From the NCBI RefSeq assembly GCF_026686735.1, contig NZ_CP113432.1:2965001-3029000 (forward strand): a stretch of 64,000 nucleotides of DNA. The letters are read 5' to 3'. Source of the stretch: Pseudomonas triclosanedens. Lineage in GTDB: Bacteria; Pseudomonadota; Gammaproteobacteria; Pseudomonadales; Pseudomonadaceae. The notes beneath the pieces were generated by a model, which saw only the letters and a list, made by a program, of their open reading frames with translations, was not told where the DNA came from and searched no databases. The position numbers and the translations under genes were made by a program. The first letter of the stretch is position 1. Each line of letters starts with the position of its first letter. Positions 28,814-38,482 of the stretch are shown piece after piece.

Positions 28814-30084
28814 TGCGTTGCAAGCAGTACTTCCCGCAGACCAGGCTGGGTGGGAAGAGCATCATCGCGATCATGTCCCTGGCTCTGCCGCTATGCGCAT
28901 CGGCCATCCCCCTCGACGAGGCGGTGAGGGCCGGGCTGGCGATCCATCCCAAGCTGCGCTCGGCAGTGGCCGAGGCGGAGCGGGCCGGCACCGAGGTGAA
29001 GATCGCCAAGGGCGGCTACTACCCGTCGGTGTCGATGTCCGGCGGCCCGCAGGAGTTCGATTTTGGCGAGGTGGTCTATGACGTCACCGCGTCGCAGATG
29101 CTCTACGACTGGGGCCGTGTGGGCAGCAAGGTGGACGGTGCCAGCGCCAGCCAGCGCAAGCAGCTCGAAGCGGTGCGGGTGGCGCAGGACGACGCGGCGC
29201 TGGATATCGTCGAGACCTACCTCGATGTCCTCGCGGCCGAGCGCCGGGTGGATGCTGTGCGACAGCATATCCAGCGTCTCGACGACATCCGCAGGATGAC
29301 CCAGGACCGCGGTGGCGACGGCTATGCCGACCGCAGTGAACTGGATCGTGCGAACCTCGAATTGTCCCGCGCCAGCGAGCAACTGTCGCTGGAGAAGGGT
29401 TCGCTGCAGGATGCGAGCAACCAGTTCGACCTGTTGGTGGGGCAGCCGCCGAGCGATCTTCAGGAGCCGCAGCCGGTATCCCTGCGGCGCTACCTGGCCA
29501 GCAGCGACATGGCGCAGGTCATCCGCGATGCGCCCTTGCAGCGCCAGGCCGAAGAAGACGCCAATGTCGCCGAAGCCGAGATCCGCGAAGCCAAGGCGGC
29601 ACTGCTGCCGCAACTGAATGTCGAGGCCACGGCGCTGCGCCGCGAGGTGGGCGGGCACCCGGAGAGCGATTCGGTGGTTGCGCTGCGCCTGCGCATGGAC
29701 ACTTTCCAGGGGCTGTCCAACTTCCAGCGGCCCACCTCGGCGCAGCAGCGCCTGGAGTCCGCGCGCTGGAGCGCCGATGCCATGCAGCGCGATATCCGCC
29801 GGCAATTGCAGACGCTGTTCGATAACGGCGAAACCCTGCACTGGCGCGAGCAGTCGCTGAACCAGCAGGTTGCCGAGTCGGAGCAGGTCAGCGCGCTCTA
29901 CCGCGAGCAGTTCGAGGTCGGCCGACGCGACGTGATCGACCTGCTCAACGTCCAGCGCGAGCGCTTCGAGGCCGAACGCCAACTGATCAACCTGCATTTC
30001 GAACAGAAACGCATCCAATACCGTGCCGCCGCCCAGGTGGGCTGGTTGGGGCCGCTGCTGGAGAATCGCCTGAATGGACGTTGA
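28813..30084 (+). CDS. bapB: TolC-family outer-membrane protein of the adhesin secretion system
   Basis: 423-residue outer-membrane efflux channel. A signal region with IIAIMSLALPLCASA is followed by two related TolC halves: DEAVRAGLAIHPKLRSAVAEAERA ... YDWGRVGSKVDGA and the second-half EADANVAEAEIREAKAALLPQLNVEA-like block. It ends with EQFEVGRRDVIDLLNVQRERFEAERQLI, as in LapE/AggA-type proteins. Its ATG shares one base with the adhesin stop (TGATG). It would form the outer conduit with the ATPase and membrane-fusion protein that follow. Confidence 0.87.
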   Translation: MRCKQYFPQTRLGGKSIIAIMSLALPLCASAIPLDEAVRAGLAIHPKLRSAVAEAERAGTEVKIAKGGYYPSVSMSGGPQEFDFGEVVYDVTASQMLYDWGRVGSKVDGASASQRKQLEAVRVAQDDAALDIVETYLDVLAAERRVDAVRQHIQRLDDIRRMTQDRGGDGYADRSELDRANLELSRASEQLSLEKGSLQDASNQFDLLVGQPPSDLQEPQPVSLRRYLASSDMAQVIRDAPLQRQAEEDANVAEAEIREAKAALLPQLNVEATALRREVGGHPESDSVVALRLRMDTFQGLSNFQRPTSAQQRLESARWSADAMQRDIRRQLQTLFDNGETLHWREQSLNQQVAESEQVSALYREQFEVGRRDVIDLLNVQRERFEAERQLINLHFEQKRIQYRAAAQVGWLGPLLENRLNGR

Positions 30085-32245
30085 AAGCAGCCCTGCGCGA
30101 GTCGTGGCGCCGCTGACGGAGCACCAGCAGGATCCTTTGCGCCAGGGGCTTCTGCTGCTTTGCCGGCAGCTTGGCCGTCCGCTGAGCGATGCCGAGCTGG
30201 TGGATGGCATCGCATTGCACCAGGGGCGCCTGCCGCTGGAACGGGTGGCGCGGGCACTGCGCCGCGCCGATATCACCGCCCAGGTCGTGGAACAGCCGCT
30301 GCGGCAGATCGATGGCTATCTGCTGCCGGCGCTGTTGTTGCTGGGCAATGGTCGCACCCTGGTGCTGGTCGGGATCGACGGCAGCCACGCCGAGGTCCTG
30401 GTTCCGCAGAGCGGCGGTGGCCGCGAGCGCATGTCGCTCGATGAGCTGGGTACGCTCTATTGCGGTACCGCAATCTTTGCCAAGTGCCGCTTCCGGCCAG
30501 ACGGGCGGGTAGGCGACTACGCCAGCCAGCCCGGCCAGCACTGGTTCTTCGGCCCGCTCAAGCGCCTCTGGCGCTCGTATACCGAAGTGGCGCTCGGCGC
30601 CTTCGCCGCCAATCTCCTGGCCATCGGCTCGGCGCTGTTCGCCATGCAGGTCTACGACCGCGTGGTGCCCAACGCCGCCTACGACACCCTGTGGATTCTC
30701 GCCAGCGGGGTGGCTCTCGCAGTAATCCTCGAAGGTGTGCTGCGGATCATGCGCGGCCACCTGCTGACGGTGCTGGGCAAGCGCCTGGACCTGCAATTGT
30801 CGACGCTGCTGTTTTCTCGCGTGTTGAGCACTCGCCTGGCCGCCAAGCCTGTGTCGATGGGGGCGTTCAGCACCCAGGTACGCGAATTCGAGTCGGTGCG
30901 GGAGTTCTTCACCTCATCCAGCGCGGCGCTGATCAGCGACCTGCCGTTTCTGGTGATTTTCCTGCTGATCATCGCGCTGATCGGCGGCCATATCGTCTGG
31001 GTGCCGCTGCTGGCCTGTGTGCTGATGGTCCTGCCGGGCCTGCTCGCCCAGCGTCTGCTCGGCAACCTGTCGCGGCAACACCTGCGCGAGGGCGCCATGA
31101 AAAACGGTTTGCTGCTGGAGGCGTTCGAGCACCTGGAAACGGTGAAAGCGGCACATGCCGAAGGGCGCTGCCTGCACCAGTGGGAAACCCTGACCGGCGC
31201 ACTGTCGAACACGGCGCTGAAGTCCCAGGCGTTGATGTCTTCGCTGAGCTACGCATCGAGCATCATCCAGCAACTGTGCTATGTCGGCGTGGTGGTGTTC
31301 GGCGTCTACCGCATCAACGATGGCGCGATGAGCGTCGGTGCGCTGGTGGCCTGTTCCATTCTCGCGTCCCGGGCTATCGCGCCGCTGTCCCAGGCTGCCG
31401 GTATCCTCGGGCGTTGGCAGCACATTCGCGTTGCCCTGGAAGGCCTGGACCAGCTCATGGGGGCGGAACAGGAACGCCCCAGCGGCAAGCGCTTCGTGCA
31501 CAAGGAACGGCTGGCCGGGCACTATCAACTGGAGGGCGTGCGTCTGGCCCACGGCGACAATCCGCCGGTGGTGAACATCCGCAATCTGGACATCCGTGCT
31601 GGCGAGCGCGTGGCGCTGCTGGGCGGTAACGGAGCCGGCAAATCATCGCTGCTGAGGCTGCTCAGCGGGTGGGTCAGCCCCCAGTCGGGGCGCCTGTTGC
31701 TGGATGACATCAGCCTCAGCCAGATCGACCCCGCCGACCGCCAGCGCGGCATCGGCTACCTGCCGCAGGATGTCGCGCTGTTCCACGGTCGCCTGCGCGA
31801 CAACCTCAACCTCGGGAATGCCGCGCTTGGCGATGAAGAACTACTGGAAGCCCTCGATGGCGTGGGCCTGGGCAGCTTCGTGCGCGGCCACCCGCTGGGG
31901 CTCGACATGCCTATCCTGGGCAACGGCAGCCTTTCCGGCGGCCAGCGCCAGGCAGTGGGGCTGGCCCGCGTGCTGTTGCAGGACCCGGCAATCCTGCTGC
32001 TCGACGAGCCCACGGCAGCGTTCGACCAGACCAGCGAACTGCACGTCATCCAGTACCTGCAAGGCTGGCTCGGTAGCCGCACGCTGATTCTTACCACCCA
32101 CAAGAAGAGCATGCTCGCGCTGGTGGACCGCGCTGTGGTGTTGCGCCAGGGCGAGGTGGTGATGGACGGTGCGATGGACAAGGTCGTGCAAGGCAATCAG
32201 GTCCAGGCGCCGCCCCTGGCGGGGGATAGCGCGCATGGGCGCTGA
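30074..32245 (+). CDS. bapC: Type I secretion ABC transporter (permease-ATPase)
   Basis: 723-residue exporter with three parts. The N-terminal C39-peptidase-like domain (about 1-150) appears degenerate, as in LapB and other adhesin exporters. The ABC transmembrane domain (about 165-440) is followed by a nucleotide-binding domain with Walker A GGNGAGKSS near 516, signature SLSGGQRQAVGLAR near 618 and Walker B ILLLDEPTAA near 640. The start overlaps the TolC-family gene by 11 bases. It should energise export of the adhesin in one step. Confidence 0.9.
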   Translation: MDVESSPARVVAPLTEHQQDPLRQGLLLLCRQLGRPLSDAELVDGIALHQGRLPLERVARALRRADITAQVVEQPLRQIDGYLLPALLLLGNGRTLVLVGIDGSHAEVLVPQSGGGRERMSLDELGTLYCGTAIFAKCRFRPDGRVGDYASQPGQHWFFGPLKRLWRSYTEVALGAFAANLLAIGSALFAMQVYDRVVPNAAYDTLWILASGVALAVILEGVLRIMRGHLLTVLGKRLDLQLSTLLFSRVLSTRLAAKPVSMGAFSTQVREFESVREFFTSSSAALISDLPFLVIFLLIIALIGGHIVWVPLLACVLMVLPGLLAQRLLGNLSRQHLREGAMKNGLLLEAFEHLETVKAAHAEGRCLHQWETLTGALSNTALKSQALMSSLSYASSIIQQLCYVGVVVFGVYRINDGAMSVGALVACSILASRAIAPLSQAAGILGRWQHIRVALEGLDQLMGAEQERPSGKRFVHKERLAGHYQLEGVRLAHGDNPPVVNIRNLDIRAGERVALLGGNGAGKSSLLRLLSGWVSPQSGRLLLDDISLSQIDPADRQRGIGYLPQDVALFHGRLRDNLNLGNAALGDEELLEALDGVGLGSFVRGHPLGLDMPILGNGSLSGGQRQAVGLARVLLQDPAILLLDEPTAAFDQTSELHVIQYLQGWLGSRTLILTTHKKSMLALVDRAVVLRQGEVVMDGAMDKVVQGNQVQAPPLAGDSAHGR

Positions 32246-33422
32246 GATGAAGAACCTCCGGCTGCGCCGGCAACTGGCCGATCCGCTGCTGGCCACTACG
32301 CACCCGGTCTATCGGCCGCTGCTGTGGACGTTGCTGGGTGGCCTGTTGCTGTTCATCGCCTGGGCTTCCTGGGCGGAACTCGACGAAGTGACGCGCGGCG
32401 ACGGCCGTGTGGTGCCGTTCAGCCGTATCCAGAAGATTCAGAGCCTGGAAGGCGGCATCCTCGATCGTCTGCTGGTGAAGGAGGGCGATCTTGTGGATGT
32501 CGGGCAACCGCTGGTACGCCTGGACCCGACCCATTTCCGCACCAACCTTCAGGAGTCGGCGAACCAGGCAAGCGTCCTGCGCGCCGCCATCGCCCGGCTG
32601 GATGCAGAAGTACTGGGCAAGGAGCGCATCGAGTTCCCCGCCGACATCGACGCGAACGGCCCGCTGGCCCGTTCCGAGCGTGAGCTGTTCGCCTCGCGCC
32701 GGGCCAAGCTGCAGGAAGGCATACAGTCGGTGCAGAAGCAGATACGCCTGGCGCAGAGCCAGCTCGACCTGGTGCGGCCGCTGGTGGAGAAGCGTGCCGT
32801 CAGCCAGATGGAGGCGCTGAAGCTCAGCCAGGATATCGCCACCCTGACCGGCAAGCTGACCGAGCTGAAGAGCACCTACTTCCAGGAGGCCTATACCGAA
32901 CGCGCGGACAAGAAGGCGCAACTGGCGCAGGTGGAACCGATAGTGCAGCAGCGCCAGGACCAGTTGCGCCGCACGGAAATCCTGTCGCCGGTACGTGGCC
33001 GGGTGAACACCATCCTGATCAATACCCGCGGCGGCGTGATCCAGCCCGGCGAACCGATCATGGAGGTCATCCCGGTGGAGGACAGGCTGCTGGTGGAGGC
33101 AAAGATCAAGCCGCGCGACGTCGCCTTCCTCGTGCCCGGCATGCCGGCCAAGGTCAAGATCACCGCCTACGACTACACCATCTACGGCGACCTCAAGGGC
33201 ACCCTGGAGCAGATCAGCGCCGACACCATCGAGGAGGACACCGTGCGCGGCAAGGAATCCTACTACCAGGTGCTGATCCGTACCGATGGCAGTCAGTTGA
33301 AACGAGGAAACGAGGTGCTGCCGATCATTCCCGGCATGGTGGCGGACGTGGACATCCTCAGCGGCAAGCGCAGCGTGCTCAACTACCTGCTGCGACCGTT
33401 GATCAAGGCGCGCCTGTACTGA
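32235..33422 (+). CDS. bapD: HlyD-family membrane-fusion protein
   Basis: 395-residue periplasmic adaptor that joins the ABC transporter to the outer-membrane channel. One transmembrane helix (LLWTLLGGLLLFIAWASWAELD, about 30-50) is followed by a lipoyl-like half (GGILDRLLVKEGDLVDVGQPLVRLD), coiled-coil hairpins around 100-250, the second lipoyl half (SPVRGRVNTILINTRGGVIQPGEPIMEVIP) and a C-terminal beta domain. ATG at 32235 (GGGGGAT upstream, overlapping the ATPase stop) is preferred; 32247 is also possible. Last gene of the operon. Confidence 0.88.
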   Translation: MGAEMKNLRLRRQLADPLLATTHPVYRPLLWTLLGGLLLFIAWASWAELDEVTRGDGRVVPFSRIQKIQSLEGGILDRLLVKEGDLVDVGQPLVRLDPTHFRTNLQESANQASVLRAAIARLDAEVLGKERIEFPADIDANGPLARSERELFASRRAKLQEGIQSVQKQIRLAQSQLDLVRPLVEKRAVSQMEALKLSQDIATLTGKLTELKSTYFQEAYTERADKKAQLAQVEPIVQQRQDQLRRTEILSPVRGRVNTILINTRGGVIQPGEPIMEVIPVEDRLLVEAKIKPRDVAFLVPGMPAKVKITAYDYTIYGDLKGTLEQISADTIEEDTVRGKESYYQVLIRTDGSQLKRGNEVLPIIPGMVADVDILSGKRSVLNYLLRPLIKARLY

Positions 33423-33450
33423 ACCTGGCGATCGCCGCGCGGCTGCCTGT

Positions 33451-34482
33451 TCAGTCCTCCGGCGCCGCGGCTGCCCTCGACACGGCGTTGCCGCGCAGCC
33501 TGCGCAGCTCCAGCGGGGGCATGTCGAACCAGCGCAGGTGCGCCCGGCAGAACGACGCGGTGTGGCAGTAGCCCAGCTCCCGGGCGATCTGGCTGACGCT
33601 CAGGCTGGTATTGCAGAGCATCTGTTCGGCCTGGCGGCGGCGGATTTGTTCCAGGTATCCCTCGAAATCGATGCCATCGCCGGCCAGCCGGCGTTGCAGC
33701 GTCCTCGGGTGCAGGCCGAAGGAGCGCGCCACCTGCTGGAGATTGCAGCGGCTGCGCGGCAGCAGCGCCTGGATATGCTGTTCGACCTTGGCCTGCAGAT
33801 CGTTCTCCGCCTTGCTGCTGGCCTCCAGATAGAAGCGCGTGATGGCGTGCAGCGCCGGGTCGTGCTGTACGCAACTGCGCAGCAAGGTTTCCGGCGGCAG
33901 GCTGAGTGCGTTGTGATCCTGGCCGAACAGCACCTGGCAGCCGAAATAACGGCGATAGACCTCCGGGGCGGCCTGGGGCTGGTGGCGGAGCAGCACCGTG
34001 CGTGGCCGGAACGATGCGCCGAGCAGCTCGGAGATCAGCAGCTTGCCCTGAAGTACTGACTTTTCGACGATCTGCGGGATTTCCTCGGTCCGTGGCAGGA
34101 CATTGTCGAAGTACAGCAGTGCCCTGTTGGGACGGCGCTCCAGGCGGTAATGGATCGACGGGCTATAGATGTGCATGTAGCGCAGCACCGAAACCAGCCC
34201 GTCGCCGACGGTGGGCGCCGAATGCGCCAGGTGCTGAAGCGGGCCCAGCAGCGAAGAACCCTGCCGTGCGGCCAGCTCCATGCCCAGTTCGGGCATGCGC
34301 ACGGCATGGGCGCTGCCTTCGAATATCTGCGCAAGGCTGCGGTAGGAGAGTTTCCTGTCGAAGTTGCCCACTACTTCCGGGTCGACGCGGTGCGGTGCGA
34401 GATGCTCGCGCAACGATGCCCCTTCCTCGGAGAGAAGTTCACCAAACTGGAGGAAGGCGGTACCACGAATGCTGTCCATCAA
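33451..34482 (-). CDS. AraC-family transcriptional regulator (OruR-like)
   Basis: 343-residue regulator. The N-terminal ligand-sensing domain (about 20-205) is of the OruR/ArgR-type arabinose-binding-like family, with MPELGMELAARQGSSLLGPL and the hydrophobic core VGDGLVSVLRYMHIYSP. The C-terminal double helix-turn-helix reads QQVARSFGLHPRTLQRRL and VSQIARELGYCHTASFCRAHLRW. It could start at 34482 or 34479 (MMDS). It follows the DUF3313 lipoprotein on the same strand and may have regulated the FadL-like remnant; that link is inferred from position alone. Confidence 0.85.
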   Translation of the reverse strand: MMDSIRGTAFLQFGELLSEEGASLREHLAPHRVDPEVVGNFDRKLSYRSLAQIFEGSAHAVRMPELGMELAARQGSSLLGPLQHLAHSAPTVGDGLVSVLRYMHIYSPSIHYRLERRPNRALLYFDNVLPRTEEIPQIVEKSVLQGKLLISELLGASFRPRTVLLRHQPQAAPEVYRRYFGCQVLFGQDHNALSLPPETLLRSCVQHDPALHAITRFYLEASSKAENDLQAKVEQHIQALLPRSRCNLQQVARSFGLHPRTLQRRLAGDGIDFEGYLEQIRRRQAEQMLCNTSLSVSQIARELGYCHTASFCRAHLRWFDMPPLELRRLRGNAVSRAAAAPED

Positions 34483-34538
34483 GTAACTCGTGCTGGAAAG
34501 GCGATGCCGAAAGGGAAGCCGGGCAGCCGCACCGGAAC

Positions 34539-34567
34539 GGTCTGGGCGCCGGTGCGGCGCCCAGACC
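34539..34567 (-). terminator. Strong hairpin after DUF3313 gene
   Basis: GGTCTGGGCGCC (34539-34550) pairs perfectly with GGCGCCCAGACC (34556-34567) around the loop GGTGC: a 12-base-pair stem starting 8 bases after the lipoprotein stop on the minus strand. The U-run after it is weak (GTTCC), so termination is likely rather than certain. Confidence 0.65.
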
Positions 34568-34575
34568 TGGTTGCC

Positions 34576-35250
34576 TTACTTGCTCTTGAGCGCCTGGAAG
34601 GTCTTGACCATGTCCGAGGCCCAGCCGTCGAGTACAGCGCGGGCGTCCCTGGCCTGCATGACCTGATCGGAGTTCTCCAGTTCGGTGCCGGCTCCCTTAC
34701 GTACCACCTGGGCCACTACCTTGCCGCTGCCGCCGTCGAGGAATGCCGCTTCGGTGGAGATACTGGTGTCCTGGTCGCGGATGCCGGTGGCGGTGCTCAC
34801 ACCCGCGGCGATCAGCGCGATCGGGATCACCTCATAGGGCTGCAGGCCCTTGGTCTCGGCACTCACGGCGGTGATCGCCGGGCGTACCACCAGAACACCC
34901 GGGCCAGGGCCGCTGGCCAGCGGCAGAGCCTTGGAGAACTGTGTTTTCAGGGCCTGGTCGTAGTACTGGGTGATGCCTTGCAGGGTACCGGCGGGAATCT
35001 TCTCCGTTGGCTTGGGCTGCGGATAGAGCTGGCTCGGCTCGACGTAGACGCTGGAGAAGCGCTTCACGTCGACGCCCGGGTCGATCCAGCGCATGACCGG
35101 CGCGCCGGTCGGCGACTTGTCTTCCTTGAGAATGCTGTAGTTCTTCAGGAACCCGGAATACTGCTCGGGCTCGACGTACTTGCTCGCACAGCCGGACAAC
35201 GCGAGGGATGCGCAGCACAGCGTGGTCAGCAAAAACTTCGACTTCATCAT
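34576..35250 (-). CDS. DUF3313 family lipoprotein
   Basis: 224-residue lipoprotein. The signal ends LALSGCASKY, with the lipid-anchor cysteine at about 21. The mature part carries the DUF3313 pattern: YSGFLKNYSILKE, APVMRWIDPGVDVKRFSSVYVEP, TLQGITQYYDQALKTQF, VLVVRPAITAVS, and DARAVLDGWASDMVKTF at the end. Function of the family is unknown; many members sit near stress or envelope genes. It is transcribed away from the FadL-like remnant with 78 bases between them. Confidence 0.85.
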   Translation of the reverse strand: MMKSKFLLTTLCCASLALSGCASKYVEPEQYSGFLKNYSILKEDKSPTGAPVMRWIDPGVDVKRFSSVYVEPSQLYPQPKPTEKIPAGTLQGITQYYDQALKTQFSKALPLASGPGPGVLVVRPAITAVSAETKGLQPYEVIPIALIAAGVSTATGIRDQDTSISTEAAFLDGGSGKVVAQVVRKGAGTELENSDQVMQARDARAVLDGWASDMVKTFQALKSK

Positions 35251-35328
35251 ATGGCTCCTTGGGACGGATCGTCAGGCAATGTTGGCTATGGTCCTGGTTG
35301 AGTCGTTCTGGTTCGCGTCGGTGGTCGC

Positions 35329-35688
35329 TCAGAAGTGCCAGGTCACCCCTGTGCCCAATACATGCGGCGCACCGTCCCTGTGAGTGCCCGATAGCGTCTC
35401 GCCGCTGCGCTTCATGCTCGGCTCGCCCAGCCAGAATGAAGTGTAGGCGGCGTGGGCGGAGTGGCCATCATCTGCTTCCTGCTTCCGCCCGGTGTGCGCC
35501 GCGGGCAGCCCGGAGATTGCCGCCGGGGTGCTCAGCAGCGCGATCGGCTCACGGTCGGACGCCACGCTGCCAGCCTCATGGATCAGCAGGCCGGCGGCCC
35601 AGGCGTTGCCATAGGGCAGGCAGGTGGCGGAAAAGGACAGGAAAAACAGGCGCAGGGCGTTCGCAGATCGGTACTGACTCTGATTCAT
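35329..35688 (-). pseudogene. FadL/aromatic-transport porin remnant with large internal deletion
   Basis: 119 codons in one open frame. A signal-peptide-like start (LFFLSFSATCLPYGNAWA) is followed by AAGLLIHEAGSVASD ... STPAAISGLPAAH, which resembles the mature N-terminus of FadL-type porins (usual pattern: acidic patch, then NPAG). The last residues, GTHRDGAPHVLGTGVTWHF, resemble the last strand of such barrels. The 300 or so residues of barrel between the ends are missing. I read it as an in-frame deletion derivative, possibly still translated and exported, unlikely to form a channel. Confidence 0.5.
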
Positions 35689-36031
35689 CTAGCTTCCTTG
35701 GCTGGTCCGACGAACATGAATGTGCACACCCGCACAAGCCGGTCTCCTGACCGGCTCTTCCGTCATCGGGCCACGCGGACCGTCCTGCGGAAAGCGAGTT
35801 CGCACGGAGACTGAATCTAGTTCAGAAACCGCCAAAGTACGCGCCGCCAGCAACAGAAAGTTAGAGGGCGAAGATGTTCATTTCACGACAGTGCCCATTG
35901 CGTGATGTGTATGACTGGACCGGTTACAACGGCTACAGTGTCAGCCAACCCGCTGGCGGGACGGAAAGTCCACGCCAAAGCGCCGTCGGCCCAGGGCCGG
36001 CTCATATAAGAACGACGGTTGGGAAAGGACA
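35689..36031. other. Intergenic region before moxR
   Basis: 343 bases without a supported gene. AGCCGGTC-TCCT-GACCGGCT (35737-35756) is a perfect 8-base hairpin with no U-run on either strand. The last 90 bases can form the compact RNA described separately. A 53-codon frame (35874-36035) overlaps the moxR start but has only about half G/C in third positions, unlike real genes here. Confidence 0.5.
35945..36022 (+). promoter_or_regulatory. Predicted structured leader RNA of the moxR operon
   Basis: Closing helix CCAACC (35945-35950) with GGTTGG (36017-36022) encloses two hairpins. The first is GGCGGGAC/GTCC-A-CGCC (35955-35962 with 35968-35976; loop GGAAA, one bulged A). The second is GTCGGCC/GGCCGGC (35985-35991 with 35995-36001; loop CAG). 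A competing hairpin CCCG-CTGG-CGGG (35949-35960) shares bases with the closing helix. The 3' strand of the closing helix abuts the Shine-Dalgarno sequence AAAGGA of moxR, so helix formation could affect translation. No match to a known riboswitch could be established. Confidence 0.45.
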
Positions 36032-37018
<987 letters not shown>

Positions 37019-37028
37019 GGGAGGGGGC

Positions 37029-37979
37029 ATGCAGGACCAACGTCCCGTGGCCGACGGCTTCGTCTACGCCTCGCTGGAGCAATTGATGCTGCTGGAACAT
37101 CGGGTGCGCGACCTGAGTTTCCTGTCGCGCCAGCCGTTATCCAGCGTGCTCTCCGGCAATCATGCTGCGCGCCTGAGAGGCCGTGGCCTGAGCTTTGACG
37201 AGCTGCGCCAGTACAATCCCGGCGACGACCTGCGCCACCTCGACTGGCGCGCCTCGCTGCGCTACGGCAAGCCATTCGTGCGCAGCTATACCGAGGAACG
37301 CGACCGGCCGACCCTGCTGCTGGTGGACCAGCGCATGAGCATGTATTTCGGCTCGCGGCGCAACTTCAAATCGGTGACCGCTGCCGAACTGGCGGCCATC
37401 GGCGCCTGGATGGCCTTCCATGCCGGCGACCGGGTTGGAGGTCTGGTGTTCGACGATCACCGCGTCGAGCATGTGCGCCCGCTGCGCAGCCGGGCCCGGG
37501 TCGAGGCGCTGTGTTCGACCGTCGTGCGCTTCAACCAAGCGCTGCATGCCAAGCGCACCGAAGACGCCGCACCGGGACAACTGGACCGCGTATTGCGCGA
37601 ATGCCTGGGGATCGCCGGGCATGACCACCTGATCGTGATCGTCAGCGATTTCGCCGGCGTCTCCGCGCAAACCCTGCAGTTGCTGCGCCAGTTGAACCGC
37701 CACAACGATGTGCTGGCCTTGCAGGTATTCGACCCCATCGCGCTCAAGCTGCCTGACCGTGGCCGGGTGACCGTGACCCAGGGCGAGTTGCAGGTCGAGC
37801 TGGAAGTGGAGCGCCGCCAGGTGTACCGGCCACTGGGCGAATTTCTCTCCGGGCGATTGAAGGATGTCGCCACCTTGCTGCGGCGTAGCCAGGTGCCGCT
37901 GATGATGTTCAGCAGCGGACAGGACAGCCTCGAACAGTTGCGCGGTGAACTGGGCCACCTGACGGCGCTGCAACGATGA
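37029..37979 (+). CDS. DUF58 domain protein
   Basis: 316-residue cytoplasmic protein of the DUF58 family, usual partner of MoxR ATPases. The family signature GRGLSFDELRQYNPGDDLRHLDWRASLRYGKPFVRSYTEERD lies near 53-94 (two parts: the GDDLRHLDW core and YTEERD). A degenerate metal-site strand LLLVDQRMSM (about 97-106) marks a VWA-like fold. There are no membrane helices, unlike some DUF58 proteins. It starts 11 bases after moxR and overlaps the next gene by 4 bases. Confidence 0.87.
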   Translation: MQDQRPVADGFVYASLEQLMLLEHRVRDLSFLSRQPLSSVLSGNHAARLRGRGLSFDELRQYNPGDDLRHLDWRASLRYGKPFVRSYTEERDRPTLLLVDQRMSMYFGSRRNFKSVTAAELAAIGAWMAFHAGDRVGGLVFDDHRVEHVRPLRSRARVEALCSTVVRFNQALHAKRTEDAAPGQLDRVLRECLGIAGHDHLIVIVSDFAGVSAQTLQLLRQLNRHNDVLALQVFDPIALKLPDRGRVTVTQGELQVELEVERRQVYRPLGEFLSGRLKDVATLLRRSQVPLMMFSSGQDSLEQLRGELGHLTALQR

Positions 37980-38482
37980 GCACGCCGGTGATCCCCAGCA
38001 TCGATCAATTGCGCGAACTGCCCCTGCCGCCGCCACCGGCCAGCTACTGGCCGCAAACCTGGGGTTGGCTGCTGCTGGCGGCCGCCGCGCTGGCCCTGGC
38101 CTGCGCATGGGGCCTGTGGCGCTACCTGCGCTGGCGACGTGACCGCTACCGGCGCGAGGCGCTGGCTCTGCATGACGAGCTGGTACAGTCGCTGGACGAC
38201 GGCGGGCGCCGCATTGCCGCGCTGCGCGAACTGCCGCAACTGATCAAGCGCGTAGCACTGTCGATGCCCGCCGGCGAAGCGGCGGCCCGCCTGGGTGGCG
38301 ATGACTGGCAGGCGTTCCTGCAACGCCATAGCGCCACGCCACTGCCCGAGGATTTCGCAAAGCGCCTGGCACTGCTGGCCTATGCGCCGGAGCAGCAGCT
38401 CCGGGCGCTGGATGCCGATGAGCTGCATACATTGCTGAGCGCGAGCCGGCGCTGGATCGAGGCGCACCATGTGGCAGTTTGA
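37976..38482 (+). CDS. DUF4381 membrane protein
   Basis: 168 residues: a short proline-rich N-terminus (LRELPLPPPPASYWPQ), one transmembrane helix (TWGWLLLAAAALALACAWGLW, about 26-46), and a cytoplasmic helical domain with ELPQLIKRVALSMPAGEAAARLGGDDWQAFL, which is the DUF4381 pattern. The family occurs almost only in MoxR/VWA operons. ATGA overlap with the DUF58 gene upstream and 14-base overlap with the VWA gene downstream imply tight coupling. Role probably structural. Confidence 0.82.
   Translation: MSTPVIPSIDQLRELPLPPPPASYWPQTWGWLLLAAAALALACAWGLWRYLRWRRDRYRREALALHDELVQSLDDGGRRIAALRELPQLIKRVALSMPAGEAAARLGGDDWQAFLQRHSATPLPEDFAKRLALLAYAPEQQLRALDADELHTLLSASRRWIEAHHVAV

Noticed and set aside
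35737..35756. Hairpin AGCCGGTC-TCCT-GACCGGCT as terminator
   Set aside because: No U-run on either strand and no gene ends here; it is kept only as a note in the intergenic entry.
35941..36022. Resemblance of the moxR leader to RNase P RNA or to the c-di-GMP-I riboswitch
   Set aside because: Only short strings are shared (GGAAAGTCC; GGGACG-x-AAAG). The required conserved helices and loops of either class are not present.
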